NCBI GenBank assembly: GCA_903994525.1
Contig: CAJEXW010000007.1
Span: 69,307 to 115,577, forward strand
Direction: 5' to 3'
DNA: 46,271 nucleotides
Source: an uncultured Chlorobiaceae bacterium
Lineage (GTDB): Bacteria > Bacteroidota > Chlorobiia > Chlorobiales > Chlorobiaceae
The position numbers and the translations under genes are program-made. Shown piece after piece: positions 17,901 through 23,100 of this stretch (positions are counted from its first letter, which is position 1; each line of letters starts with the position of its first letter). A model generated the notes under the pieces. It saw nothing but the letters and a program-made list of their open reading frames with translations, was not told where the DNA came from and did no database searches.

Positions 17901-20157
17901 CAACTATCAGGTCTGCATTCCCGTCGCCATTCACATCACTACTGGTTACGGAAAATGGGCCGCTACCAGCAGTGTTTGTGGCAGCATACGTCGCCGGTAC
18001 AAACGACAACGTTTGTGGCTGAAGAATAACTGGAGCATCGTTCACTGGTGTCACCGCAACAGTTACCTGAACGGGTGTCGCGGATTCCAGACCACTGTTA
18101 TCCTTTGCGACAACCGCAAACGCATTCAGGGTGCCATTGAGATTAGCCGCAGGAGTCCAGTAAGCACGATGCGTAGCATCAATGGTGTTATTCGTCCAGC
18201 AGTTGTACAACGTTGCTGAAGCAGCATCAGCGCCTATGCGGAGCGTGCCGCTGCTGACGTTCTTGACCACAAAAGCGTCAACAGTGCCATCAAGATCAGC
18301 TTCATTGCCACTCGCCTGAAGCGAAGCAAAGGAAATCTCAAGACTGGTATCCTCGCTGGTGCTGCCAACCGCGCCACTAAACCCGGTGAGGGTCGGAGCC
18401 CATGCAACATCCGTTACCGTTACTGTTTCCACCAGTGAGGAAGAGGCCAACACATTATCAGTTGCAGTAAATGTAATGCTCCGGGCATTCGTGCCTGGAG
18501 TAAAACTGCTGTTGCTGAAAACAACCGCACGCGCAACATCCTGCACCAGCGCATTCGTTGCATTGGCGTTAAAGCTGAAGCTCCAGGCATCACCATTGCT
18601 GACCGAGGCGGCACTTGCTGAGCCAAGTTCGAGAATCCCTGCCATCAGTTTATTTCCTGCTGCAACATCCAGCCAAATACCATTAGCACCGGGATTGGAT
18701 GTAGCAATGGTAAGGCTGTCAGCAGCTTCCGCATTCGCCGTAATCTGCACCTTCAGCGAACCGCCATTCCAGCCTGCATTGCCATCCGGATCGTTGATCA
18801 CGATATCACTGCTGACATGCACCGGCGACATCTCGATATAGGAGGTGATCGCTGGATGCGCTGTATTCAAAAAGACTGAGACAATCTGGCTGTTCAGATT
18901 CGCAATAATCAGATCAGCCTTGCCGTCGCCATTCACATCCGCACTCGTCAACGAATATGGATTACTGCTCGTCGCATAATCCACCTTCGCAGCAAACGTC
19001 CCGTCGCCATTGTTCAGCAGCACCGAAACACTGTTGCTACTTTGGTTTGCAACAATCAGGTCAGCCTTGCCATCGCCATTCACATCCGCGCTCGTCACTG
19101 ACTGGGGATTGTAACCTGTCGCATAATCTGCCTTCGCAGCAAACGTCCCATCTCCGTTGTTCAGCAGTACAGAGACACTGTTGTTGTACAAATTGGCAAC
19201 AATCAGATCAGCCTTACCATCACCATTCACATCAGCAGTCGTGACAGACTGAGGATAACTGCCCGTTGCATAATCGACCTTCGCAGCAAAAGTCCCATCG
19301 CCATTGTTCGTCAACACCGAAACAGTGTTATTACCTGCATTCGCAACGACCAGATCCGCTTTGCCATCGCCATTCACATCCGAACTCGTCACTGAAAACG
19401 GATTCCATCCTGTCGCATAATCTGCCTTCGCAGCAAACGTTCCATCGCCATTGTTCAGCAGCACCGAAACACTGTTGCTACTTTGGTTTGCAACAATCAG
19501 GTCAGCCTTGCCATCGCCATTCACATCCGTGCTCGTCACTGACCGAGGATAGGAACCTGTCGCATAATCGACCGGCACAGCAAACGTCCCATTCCCGTTG
19601 TTCAGCAGTACAGAGACACTGTTGTTGTACAAATTGGGAACAATCAGATCAGCCTTGCCATCACCATTCACATCCGCACTCACCACTGAAGATGGATAAC
19701 TGCCCGTTGCATAATCCACCTTCGTAGCAAACGTCCCATCACCATTGTTCAGCAGCACTGAAACACTGTTGCTACCCCAATTAGCAACAATCAGGTCAGC
19801 CTTGCCATCACCATTCACATCCGCGCTCGTCACTAACCGGGGATCCCAACCCGTTGCATAATCTGCCTTCGCAGCAAACGACAGCGCTTGTGGCTGGAAC
19901 ATAGTCGGCGCATCGTTCACTGGGGTCACCGTCACGGTTGCCTGAACTGGTGTCGCCGATTCCTGACCATTGTTATCCTTTGCAACCACAGCAAACGCAT
20001 TCAGCGTGCCATACGCATTGGCCGCAGGAGTCCAGTACGAACGATGCGTTGCATCAATGGTGTTATTCGTCCAGCCGTTGTACAATGTTGCTGAAGCAGC
20101 ATCAGCGCCTATGCGAAGTGTGCCGTTACTGACATTTTTGACCACAAACGCTTGCAC
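2905..20157 (-). CDS. Giant multidomain exoprotein, C-terminal fragment of a frameshifted gene
   Basis: This frame gives 5,750 residues from a GTG at 20157, but the GTG lies inside a conserved cadherin-like module. The frame is really the continuation of the gene starting at 24821, cut by the deletion near 20254. Domains in order, with rough residues: FG-GAP propellers at 93-430, 718-1067 and 1350-1696, each followed by two spacer domains; SbsA-like Ig; C-type lectin at 1948-2080; PKD domains at about 2200-2390; cadherin-like; eight CARDB domains at about 2490-3500; a pre-peptidase-like domain; YD repeats and RHS core at about 3980-4670; glycine zipper at 4676-4770; Ig-like domains; SbsA-like Ig; and a dockerin-like pair of Ca loops (DVNKDGRVMSNDALNILK) ending at 5750. 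Most modules bind calcium or glycans in known families, so a large cell-surface or secreted contact protein is likely. Whether this fragment is translated by itself is doubtful. Confidence 0.85.
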   Translation of the reverse strand: MQAFVVKNVSNGTLRIGADAASATLYNGWTNNTIDATHRSYWTPAANAYGTLNAFAVVAKDNNGQESATPVQATVTVTPVNDAPTMFQPQALSFAAKADYATGWDPRLVTSADVNGDGKADLIVANWGSNSVSVLLNNGDGTFATKVDYATGSYPSSVVSADVNGDGKADLIVPNLYNNSVSVLLNNGNGTFAVPVDYATGSYPRSVTSTDVNGDGKADLIVANQSSNSVSVLLNNGDGTFAAKADYATGWNPFSVTSSDVNGDGKADLVVANAGNNTVSVLTNNGDGTFAAKVDYATGSYPQSVTTADVNGDGKADLIVANLYNNSVSVLLNNGDGTFAAKADYATGYNPQSVTSADVNGDGKADLIVANQSSNSVSVLLNNGDGTFAAKVDYATSSNPYSLTSADVNGDGKADLIIANLNSQIVSVFLNTAHPAITSYIEMSPVHVSSDIVINDPDGNAGWNGGSLKVQITANAEAADSLTIATSNPGANGIWLDVAAGNKLMAGILELGSASAASVSNGDAWSFSFNANATNALVQDVARAVVFSNSSFTPGTNARSITFTATDNVLASSSLVETVTVTDVAWAPTLTGFSGAVGSTSEDTSLEISFASLQASGNEADLDGTVDAFVVKNVSSGTLRIGADAASATLYNCWTNNTIDATHRAYWTPAANLNGTLNAFAVVAKDNSGLESATPVQVTVAVTPVNDAPVILQPQTLSFVPATYAATNTAGSGPFSVTSSDVNGDGNADLIVVNRYSNTVSVLLNQGNGTFAAKVDYATGSNPMSVTSADVNGDGMVDLIVSNGGVNGVGNTVSVLLNQGNGTFAPKVDYVTGTNPVSVTSTDVNGDGKADLLVSNYTSSSVSVLLNQGSGTFAAKVDYTTGWNPYSVASADVNGDGKADLIVANFNSNTVSVLLNQGGGTFAPNVDYVTGSGPVPVTSGDVNGDGQFDLIVANFKSGTVSVLLNQGAGTFAGKVDYLTGSNPHSVTSIDVNGDGKRDIVTANYTGNTVSVLLNKGTGTFATKVDYAVGINPESVISADVNGDGKADLLVANAGDNTVSVLLNTAYPAITSYIEMSPVHVSSDIVIYDPDGNANWNGGSLKVQITAHAEAADSLTIATSNPGANGIWLDVAAGNKLMAGILELGSASAASVSNGDAWSFSFNANATNALVQDVARAVVFSNSSFTPGTNARSITFTATDNAFASASLVETVTVTAVDFAPTLTAFSGVVGATSEDTSVEITFASLQASGNEADIDGTVDAFLVKNVSSGTLRIGIDAVSATLYDGWKNNTIDATHRAYWTPAANVNGTMNAFVVVAKDNSGLESAVPVQATVAVTSVNDGPVMMQPQALSFAAKVDYGTGSGSYSLTGVDVNGDGKVDLIVTNWDNDSISVLTNNGDGTFAAKVDYTVGGRASSVTNADVNGDGKADLIVANYNSNSVSVLINNGNGTFAAKVDYVTGSSPYSVTSADVNGDGQADLIVANYYSNSVSVLTNNGNGTFASKVDYATGSNTYSVISVDVNGDGKVDLIAVNSNSNSISVLTNNGDGTFAAKVDYAMAYNPRSAVSADVNGDGKADLIVVNTSSNSVSVLTNNGDGTFAAKVDYATGSYPMFVTNADVNGDNKVDIIVANYSGNSVSVFKNNGTGTFVASLDYSTGSNPHSMISADVNGDGKADLIVANSSGNSVSVLINTTHPAITSYMEMSPVHVSSDIVINDPDGNAGWNGGALNVQITGNAEAADSLTLASTNPGGSGIWLDTTANKLMAGALEIGTANAAMVSNGDAWSFTFNASATNALVQDVVRAVVFSNSSNTPGTADRGITFTATDNALASASLVEKLVFLPTLSSTTPADNATTLAVDSNIMLSFNKVVQAGSGSIVITSGSGDTLAINVADTSQVSFSGNTVTINPAADLQAGTIYNVQMASGVIKDLGGNAYAGISDTATLNVATAAHAFSNNGQPLYNYNGHTYQLTSSSMSWAQAEAEAVAHGGHLASLNSAAENQWVFSAFGGSSTWIGFNDIQQEGQWVWTDGSAVTYTNWNSGEPNNSGGAEDTAHTWGGGLSTWNDLNGNSSLYGIIEYPVLIAIPTFTALNGALGSTIEDNTSPVEITFAALQASGDEADADGTVDAFVVKSVSNGTLNIGADAASATAWDAVKNNTIDATHRAFWLPSANLNGTLEAFAVVARDNMGQESSTPVQATVTVTSVNDAPGLIVGGNVSLDEGTTFNHQIVLGDPDPNTYHFTVNWGDGSADTLFDTQSHSPIISHLFADNGTHTVTVTVDDLQGQANSIENGSFQVTVNNVAPTASLTGVDRLNTGSMYTLNIGTVVDPGTDTRTAYTIDWGDGATVAYTPAEWAAVAGTFTHTYTASSGAETGRTITASATDEDGTFVLGSKYVTINRAPSDIYLGNAGVVENSVGGTVVGTLYSTDDEGTWGHSYQLLDDAGGRFVLVGNQINVAEGASLDYETATTHTIRVSSTDSGGLSVEKQLIISVADMGPDLVVTQVTTPAGVVAVDAGNAIEVSWTLATQGAEPSNAAWYDRIYLDNPDTPYLDRLIGDYQVSAHLPFSTALDRIQTIQVPLDMQGTFRVVVVADIYNQVLEGTTGEENNTTYGSGFFTVLNTNLQVESVTAPTSGFAGREIEVQWVVKNLGNASTPVPYWYDQLYLSSDTTLDSQDIALVAVQNASYLDIGQGYTNKARVTLPQGFEGSYHILVKTDAYGYIPEGAGESDNVTASSVLDIQPIPLNQLSDLAVVSVASPSQALSGQNMPLTYTIDNAGMAAITGNSTVWVERMYMSADDVLDGSDRLLNTVVRDVAADKLPKPGSGSHFTTTEKVTLPVGVEGNYYFFVTVSPVSPVSNAFTSNDTAHTATPTLVRLTPPPDLAVSSISAPATAIAGYDLTLSYRVVNSGSTTTPNSGWFDALYLSSDAVLDASDTKLQTLWHSGTLAPGVNGYYDNTMTVRLADSLQGSYYLIAATDSSNEVFETNKVNNTLSSAKAISVESHPADLLVTDVTAPTVAQAGTSMRISWTVQNQGIWETTVSQWFDRVVYSVDAVLGNGDDSTLATFSHTGVLQSGQSYLKSELISLPENVSGQYQLFVVTDSYNHVYEASQENNNARLLGVGLDGQPGLGIQMQAQPTADLQISSITALPVALSGGVFTVNYSVLNGGLGRTNADWWMDSVILSKDEIWGNADDVNLGSVYHSNRLLPGESYKGTASFDLPIDLQGDYHVGIRTDVWGQVTELNAENNNQGVATGITTINLSPTPDLVMSTLQARDQGVSGQSLQVDWTVHNNGSETSGGWRQVFYLSRDGVLDRGADIYLGYADSQIPLATNGDATYSQSFRIPYGISGNYYVFGVVDSSSAIYERGGESNNSKLDATPVQITPVTPVDLVAGVMTVPQNGVPGAQAIITYTVTNQSAQDVSGSWQDSLYISKDAVWDLGDPLFSRVGISGPLASNTSYTQTVSGALPGVASGNYYVIVRSDIFNQISETSEANNLAVSLNTTRLDVKALALGGQDAASFSAASAVYYRVDVAAGETLRLNFDRAGTTGRSELFVSYGTMPGRSDFDYRYTVADSPDQKLVITNTKAGSYYVMAYNASGATDNYAISADTLQFSITDIGTTAGSNKGQVTVRIDGAKFTTHTAATLVGTDGVAHAARQVFWKDSTELWATFDLRGLGIGAYDVKLDDAGRSAVMNDSFIVNSGEVGHVEFQMETPSALRPGQVGTVRVSYQNLGSTDVVAPLLTVSGNALLKMPGDASFGGTSLQLLGINSEGPAGILSPGAQGSFQLFFKPDFTGGGTVNLGVSSQKADQVIDWNTILESSKPANISQEAWTTVKANLIAQLGTTTTDYQNNLAANATALDQLESRTSDVAKLFSLDFQKASDTGALLRPATLGVLGYSHTFTWDITAASQTDSSVLVNIAGVETHFTLQSDGSYKLVGQGTATLAKTGGAFAFHQQNGTRILFNLDGTFSEIRDGNGQGVQATYDGGHLIQVSSSNGNTQNFTYNSAGRLTQQTDQAGRIISYTYDSANEYLTSAITSTGTTGYSYITTAGSSLHRISSMTLADGTVRHYEYDASGHLVKESINTGAEAITYSYIGINEVIATDATGAQTHLWMNGSGQIAQLEDALGHVSQLHYDINGNMIGIVHADGTSTGIQYDTSGHPTSVQDALGQTVSYSYDAQFGHLAQVTDQRGNPVNYSYDSQGNLSKIIYADGHSESYSYDTAGHLTADVNRNGQSVTYTYDNIGHITQKSYADGTTAKFTYDGHGNLITAVDTDSSTSFQYDTADRLTKVTDADGRWLSYQYDTAGHRTQMADQAGHITNYSYDTLGHLSRVTDGTGNLIAAYSYDAAGHLNRGDNGNGTYTTYEYDAAGQLTHLINYKADSTINSRFDYTYDVAGHRTSETTLDGTSSYEYDAIGQLTGVTLSTGHHIAYHYDAAGNRTAVDDGGVATNYATNNLNEYTGVGNAIYSYDTNGNLTGKSENGVTTSYAYDAENHLLSVTTPSDTWNYEYDALGNRIASVHNGARTEYQLDPTGLVNVAGEYDGSGNLMTAYTYGLGLESQTSTGGASYYYDYNAIGSAAGLTGSAGTYLNKYSYLPFGENLTTTETVANSFEYVGQWGVMDAGNGLDFMRARYYSCADGRFILTDPLGVNGGNTNLYVYSFNNPNSFIDPSGNLSIMAVLQTAITARDGAYTSINSGAGIGGTIGGAAGAVTGTAVGGAVGGAVGRVAGATIGGAIGGPIGAYVGGLVGGLVGGNIGGDIGGTIGQRWGQSLGDNMEQKLDKALNDPENQGNPDGGVHGSGGGMPGLGGNVPGSGSGAGGAQSAIPVIRPSDPNDILGPQGFGDDHWTTSQNALPYTIHYENQATATAPAQEVTITQTLDSDLNASSFRLGDFGWGDIYITVPDGVSFYIDRIDLTATKGYMVDVIAGVDVAKHEAYWSFTTIDPTTGEIPVDPTIGFLPTNVTKGTGEGFVNYTVHANADAPTGTVIDAKATIVFTTQEPIDTPAIFNTLDASAPESHLEAVAVTTVESAQFLVRWTGSDTGSAIASYTIYVSDNGGTYTPWLEKTTLTEATYAGQPGHSYAFYSVATDNAGNTETAPAQADLAMQVTAGALLSDTVSPHIQSVALPADGKYGTGQSLDIKVQLTEPTVVDVAGVAPVIKLTFGSTEVDATYFSGSGSDTITFRHVVAAGEHDSDGITVASAIIPNSSILRDVAGNPLVDFGFTTAAAAGILVDNPPTGEILLSGIAKEGQLLTADAASIADADGIAGLLSYQWKADGTVIAGATASSYTLTHAEIGKVVTMEVSYTDALGTHESVSSLATASVLALDNIAPVVTSFSPSDAATSVAVNSDIVFTFSEAVQRGTGVIEIHSGSATGTLVESFDAATDLTHLTLSGSTLTINPTADLQQSIHYFVTAGAGSIKDISGNNYAGTTSYDFTTIGYDLTGAARFWKTGALISVVTNTLSTAPVVAASQPVEFRNVQLNADGSHTVELWETSVTAVENVNLTLILPGGSTATWTDSATLPTGWVSSPNTLLAGEFNLSGMGLITSSTALSAGSVKLGTLKITAQTDPSHFTLQMASGLLNNTDIAAFGMVSDKVTTGVDGAFQYLDMPSGTYTLGAVKAVDQSVSNAVKSNDALMALKIAVGQNPNADSTAVLPYQYLAADVNKDGRVMSNDALNILKMASKLPTSLANEWLFVSDAVGQDATMTRTSVHWPANVNSIPVTLDHTMDLQLIGIVKGDVNGSWVA
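5850..6130 (-). other. Glycine-zipper segment directly after the RHS core
   Basis: Roughly 80 residues after the RHS core consist of GG-x-x-GG and GxxxG repeats such as GGAVGGAVGRVAGATIGG and VGGLVGGLVGGNIGGDIGG. This pattern is typical of membrane-inserting helices. A glycine/serine-rich linker (HGSGGGMPGLGGNVPGSG) follows. The DNA is correspondingly repetitive (CCTCCAAT/CCAACG on the plus strand). Confidence 0.85.
6140..8230 (-). repeat. RHS/YD repeats and RHS core domain
   Basis: About two dozen YD repeats (patterns such as YTYDNIGHITQKSYADGT and YEYDAAGQLTHL) lead into the RHS-associated core: YLPFGENLTT, then FEYVGQWGVMDAGNGLDFMR, ARYYSCADGRFILTDPLG and NPNSFIDPSGNLS. In known RHS and Tc toxins these repeats build a closed shell, and the protein is often self-cleaved just after the DPxG motif. 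Here the core is followed by about 1,080 more residues, not by a short toxin tip. Confidence 0.9.
9670..12690 (-). repeat. Eight tandem CARDB-type adhesion domains
   Basis: Eight modules of about 120-130 residues each start with patterns such as PDLVVTQVTTPAG, NLQVESVTAPTS, SDLAVVSVASPSQ, PDLAVSSISAPAT, ADLLVTDVTAPTV, ADLQISSITALPV, PDLVMSTLQARDQ and VDLVAGVMTVPQN. Each contains a W-x-D-x-x-Y-L-S core and a late GxYxxxVxTD motif, as in CARDB (cell adhesion related domain in bacteria). They form a stalk-like region between the PKD/cadherin and RHS parts. Confidence 0.85.
13920..14315 (-). other. C-type lectin-like domain inside the giant protein
   Basis: Residues about 1948-2080 of the C-terminal fragment have the long-form C-type lectin pattern: NGHTYQLTSSSMSWAQAEAE, then GGHLASLNSAAENQWV, WIGFNDIQQEGQWVW, NWNSGEPNNSGG, TWNDLNG and a final IIEYP. 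The EPN and WND motifs are the calcium and sugar ligands of mannose-type lectins. Only two canonical cysteine positions could be expected in a bacterial form and neither is present. Glycan binding is therefore likely from motifs but not shown. Confidence 0.85.
15070..16120 (-). repeat. FG-GAP/VCBS seven-blade array 4
   Basis: Seven tandem repeats of about 47 residues each carry a calcium-loop motif of the form DVNGDGKADLIVAN followed by SVSVLTNNGDGTFAAKVDY. Seven units match the blade count of an integrin-alpha-like beta-propeller. One loop is a variant (DVNGDNKVD). The array is followed by the conserved spacer beginning ITSYMEMSPVHVSSD. Confidence 0.9.
16960..18005 (-). repeat. FG-GAP/VCBS seven-blade array 3
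   Basis: Seven blades are readable. This array is the most divergent of the four: it uses LLNQGNGTF instead of TNNGDGTF, and its second blade has an insertion (SNGGVNGVGNTVSV). It ends in the shared spacer ITSYIEMSPVHVSSD. Confidence 0.9.
18860..19890 (-). repeat. FG-GAP/VCBS seven-blade array 2
   Basis: Seven blades with very regular DVNGDGKADLIVAN loops. Several blades are near-identical in DNA; for example the stretches near 19010-19090 and 19440-19520 match over most of a blade. That indicates recent expansion or gene conversion within the array. Confidence 0.9.
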
Positions 20158-23100
20158 TGTGCCATCAAGATCAGCTTCATTGCCACTCGCCTGTAGCGCG
20201 GCAAAAGTAATCTCAACACTGGTATCCTCGCTGGTGCTGCCAACTGCGCCACTGCACGCGCAACATCCTGCACCAGCGCATTCGTCGCATTGCCATTGAA
20301 CGTGAAGCTCCAGGCATCACCGTTGATGACCGAGGCAGCGCTTGCAGAGCCAATTTCAGTCGTGCCTGCCATCAGCTTGTTGCCGGTCGTATCCAGCCAG
20401 ATACCAGTGCCGCCAGGATTAGTCGCAGCAAGGGAGAGACTGTCAGCAGCTTCTGCATTGGCGGTAATCTGCACCTTCAGCGAACCGCCATTCCAGCCTG
20501 CATTGCCATCCGGATCATTGATCACCATGTCACTGCTCACATGCACCGGTGTCAACTCCATAAATGATGTTACCGCCGGAGACGAGGTGTTTGTTATAAC
20601 CAACACAGCATTGTTCCCGTTCGCGACAATCAGATCAGCCTTGCCATCACCATTCACATCCGCGCCCGTTACAAAATATGGAGAGCTTCCTGTGGGATAG
20701 TCCACTTTCGCGGCAAAGGTACCATCACCATTATTTTTCAGTACCGAAATACTATTGTTGGCTGAGTTAGCAACAACCAGATCACCTTTGCCGTCAGCAT
20801 TCACATCAGCGACTACTACTGATTGTGGATAGCTGCCTACGGAATAATCGACCTTAGCCGCAAAGGTACCATCACCATTGTTTTTTAGCACCGAAATACT
20901 GCCAATGTAGATATTCGCGACAATCAGATCGGCCTTACCATCACCACTCACATCCGCACTCACCACTGAAAATGGACCGTCACCTGTTGCATAATCAACT
21001 TTGGCGGCAAAGGTGCCATCTCCGTTGTTCATCAGCACGGAAACACTGTTACTATCAACATTCGCCACCACAAGATCTGCCTTGCCATCACCATTGACAT
21101 CCGCGCTTATGAGCGAATTTGGATACCAGCCAGTTGCATAATCAACTTTCGCAGCAAACGTGCCATCGCCATTGTTTGTCAGCACGGAAACACTGCTGCT
21201 GAAGTAGTTCGCAACGATCAGATCAACCTTGCCATCACCGCTCACATCGGCAGTCGTCACAGATGGGGCATAACTCTCTGTGGCATAATCCACTTGAGCG
21301 GCAAAGGTGCCATCGCCATTGTTTTTCAGTATCGAAATACTGTTACTTCCTGAATTAGCCGCAATAATATCAACCTTGCCATCACCATTGATATCAGCGG
21401 TCGTGACCATCTGAGGACTAAGGGTTGCTGCATAATCAACCTTGCCTGCAAAGGCACCATTGCCATTGTTTTTCAGCACCGAAACAGTATTATTTCGCGG
21501 ATTGGCAACAACCAAATCTATCTTGCCATCACCATTCACATCCGCGCTTGTCACCGAATATGACCAACCACCTATGGTGTATTCGATGCCAGCTCCCGAC
21601 ACGACCAATGGCTGAAGCATAACTGGAGCATCACTCACCGGTGTCACCGTCACGGTTGCCTGCACAGGAAGGGCAGATTCCAGACCGCTGTTATCTTTTG
21701 CTACAACTGCAAAAGCATTCATCGTACCATTAAGATTGCCCGCAGGGCTCCAATAGGCACGATGCGTGGCATCAATGGTATTGTTTTTCCAGCCATTGTA
21801 TGGTGTCGCCGATGCAGCATCAGCACCGATACGGAGGGTGCCATTGCTGACATCCCTGACAACAAAGGCATCAACCGTACCATCGGTGTCAGCTTCATTG
21901 CCACTCGCCTGAAGTGCTGCAAAGGTGACCTCAACTTCAGTATCTTCACTGATTGTGCCAACCGCGCCACTAAAGGCTGTCAGCGTTGGCTCATTGACAT
22001 TCACAACAGGAGCGGTAGCCGCACTGGACACGTGTTCAACGGTTCCATAGAGATCGGTATAGGTAGCGACAACGGTAATCAGCTTGTTCACCTGTGCATT
22101 TCCGGGCACAAAACTGAACCCTGTCGCACCTGTAATATCAACCCCGTCCGCCTGCCATTGATAGCTTATGGTCCCCAGACCATCCACATCTGCCAGTGTA
22201 TTGGTGACGGTGAGTCTCTGCCCCTCAATTGCAGCACCTGTAATTGTCACCTGGCCTGTTGGAGCATCGTTAATCAACGTTGCATCAAAAGTTACCGTGC
22301 CAGAAACAAAACGAAACGCCTCAATCTCCGGGATATCAAAGGACTTCTGACCAATGGTCATGGTAACACCATTCGGGCCCAGCGCAACCTGACCAAGATC
22401 AACAGTGGTTCCTCCTGAAAGGAGCGTCCCTTTCAAATAATAAACCCCACCCTGCTTCACAAAAGAGAACGCGGAGTAACCAGAACCCATATCAAGCACC
22501 AGCGTATCGCGGCCTGTATCTCCAAAAACCTGGTAGAGACTGCCGATTGATGCTGCATTGAGTGAGATCTCATCATCCCATGGAGTACCAATGACATTGT
22601 AAATATCAGTTCCCCCATGACCGCCACCATAGTTGTATTGAGTTTTAAGCTGCCAAATAACCCATGAAGACATATCAGAAATACTGAATGCCTCAGTATT
22701 GTTCAACACCATACTCTCTGCAACCGTTATACCATCTGCCCCCATTTTCTGCATCTGGAACGAATCTGCTGCCGCTAATTTTGTAACCCGATACGCATCA
22801 ACCTCACTTTGGAGCGTTCCCTGCTGCACCGTTGTGCTGATATGCAAAACCCCCTGGCTATCCAGTTGTTGAGAGAAAAATCTCCCTGACATCGGTAGGT
22901 CAAGCATATCCACACCAGTGCCACCATCAACAAGGTCATTTCCGCCCGACCAGTAAACAGTATCATCACCCGCACCCGCATTGACGGTGTCATTCCCTGC
23001 ACCGCCATCAATCGTGTCGTTACCCAACCCTGCCAGTATAATGTCGCTACCATCACCGGCAAGAATTGAATCATTGGACGTGAGCGCACCATTAGTCAAT

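Noticed and set aside
20157..20157. GTG at 20157 as a true start for the 5,750-residue protein
   Set aside because: It lies inside a conserved cadherin-like module (GTVQAFVVKNVS), has no ribosome site, and the frame stays open upstream to the deletion scar.
20109..20270. Programmed ribosomal frameshift joining the two giant frames
   Set aside because: No slippery site is seen, and comparison with the paralogous modules shows 148 bp of missing sequence, which a frameshift would not explain.
18860..21600. CRISPR-like spacing of repeats
   Set aside because: The ~140-bp periodicity is coding, with a strict reading frame and FG-GAP motifs; no short palindromic repeats with unique spacers.
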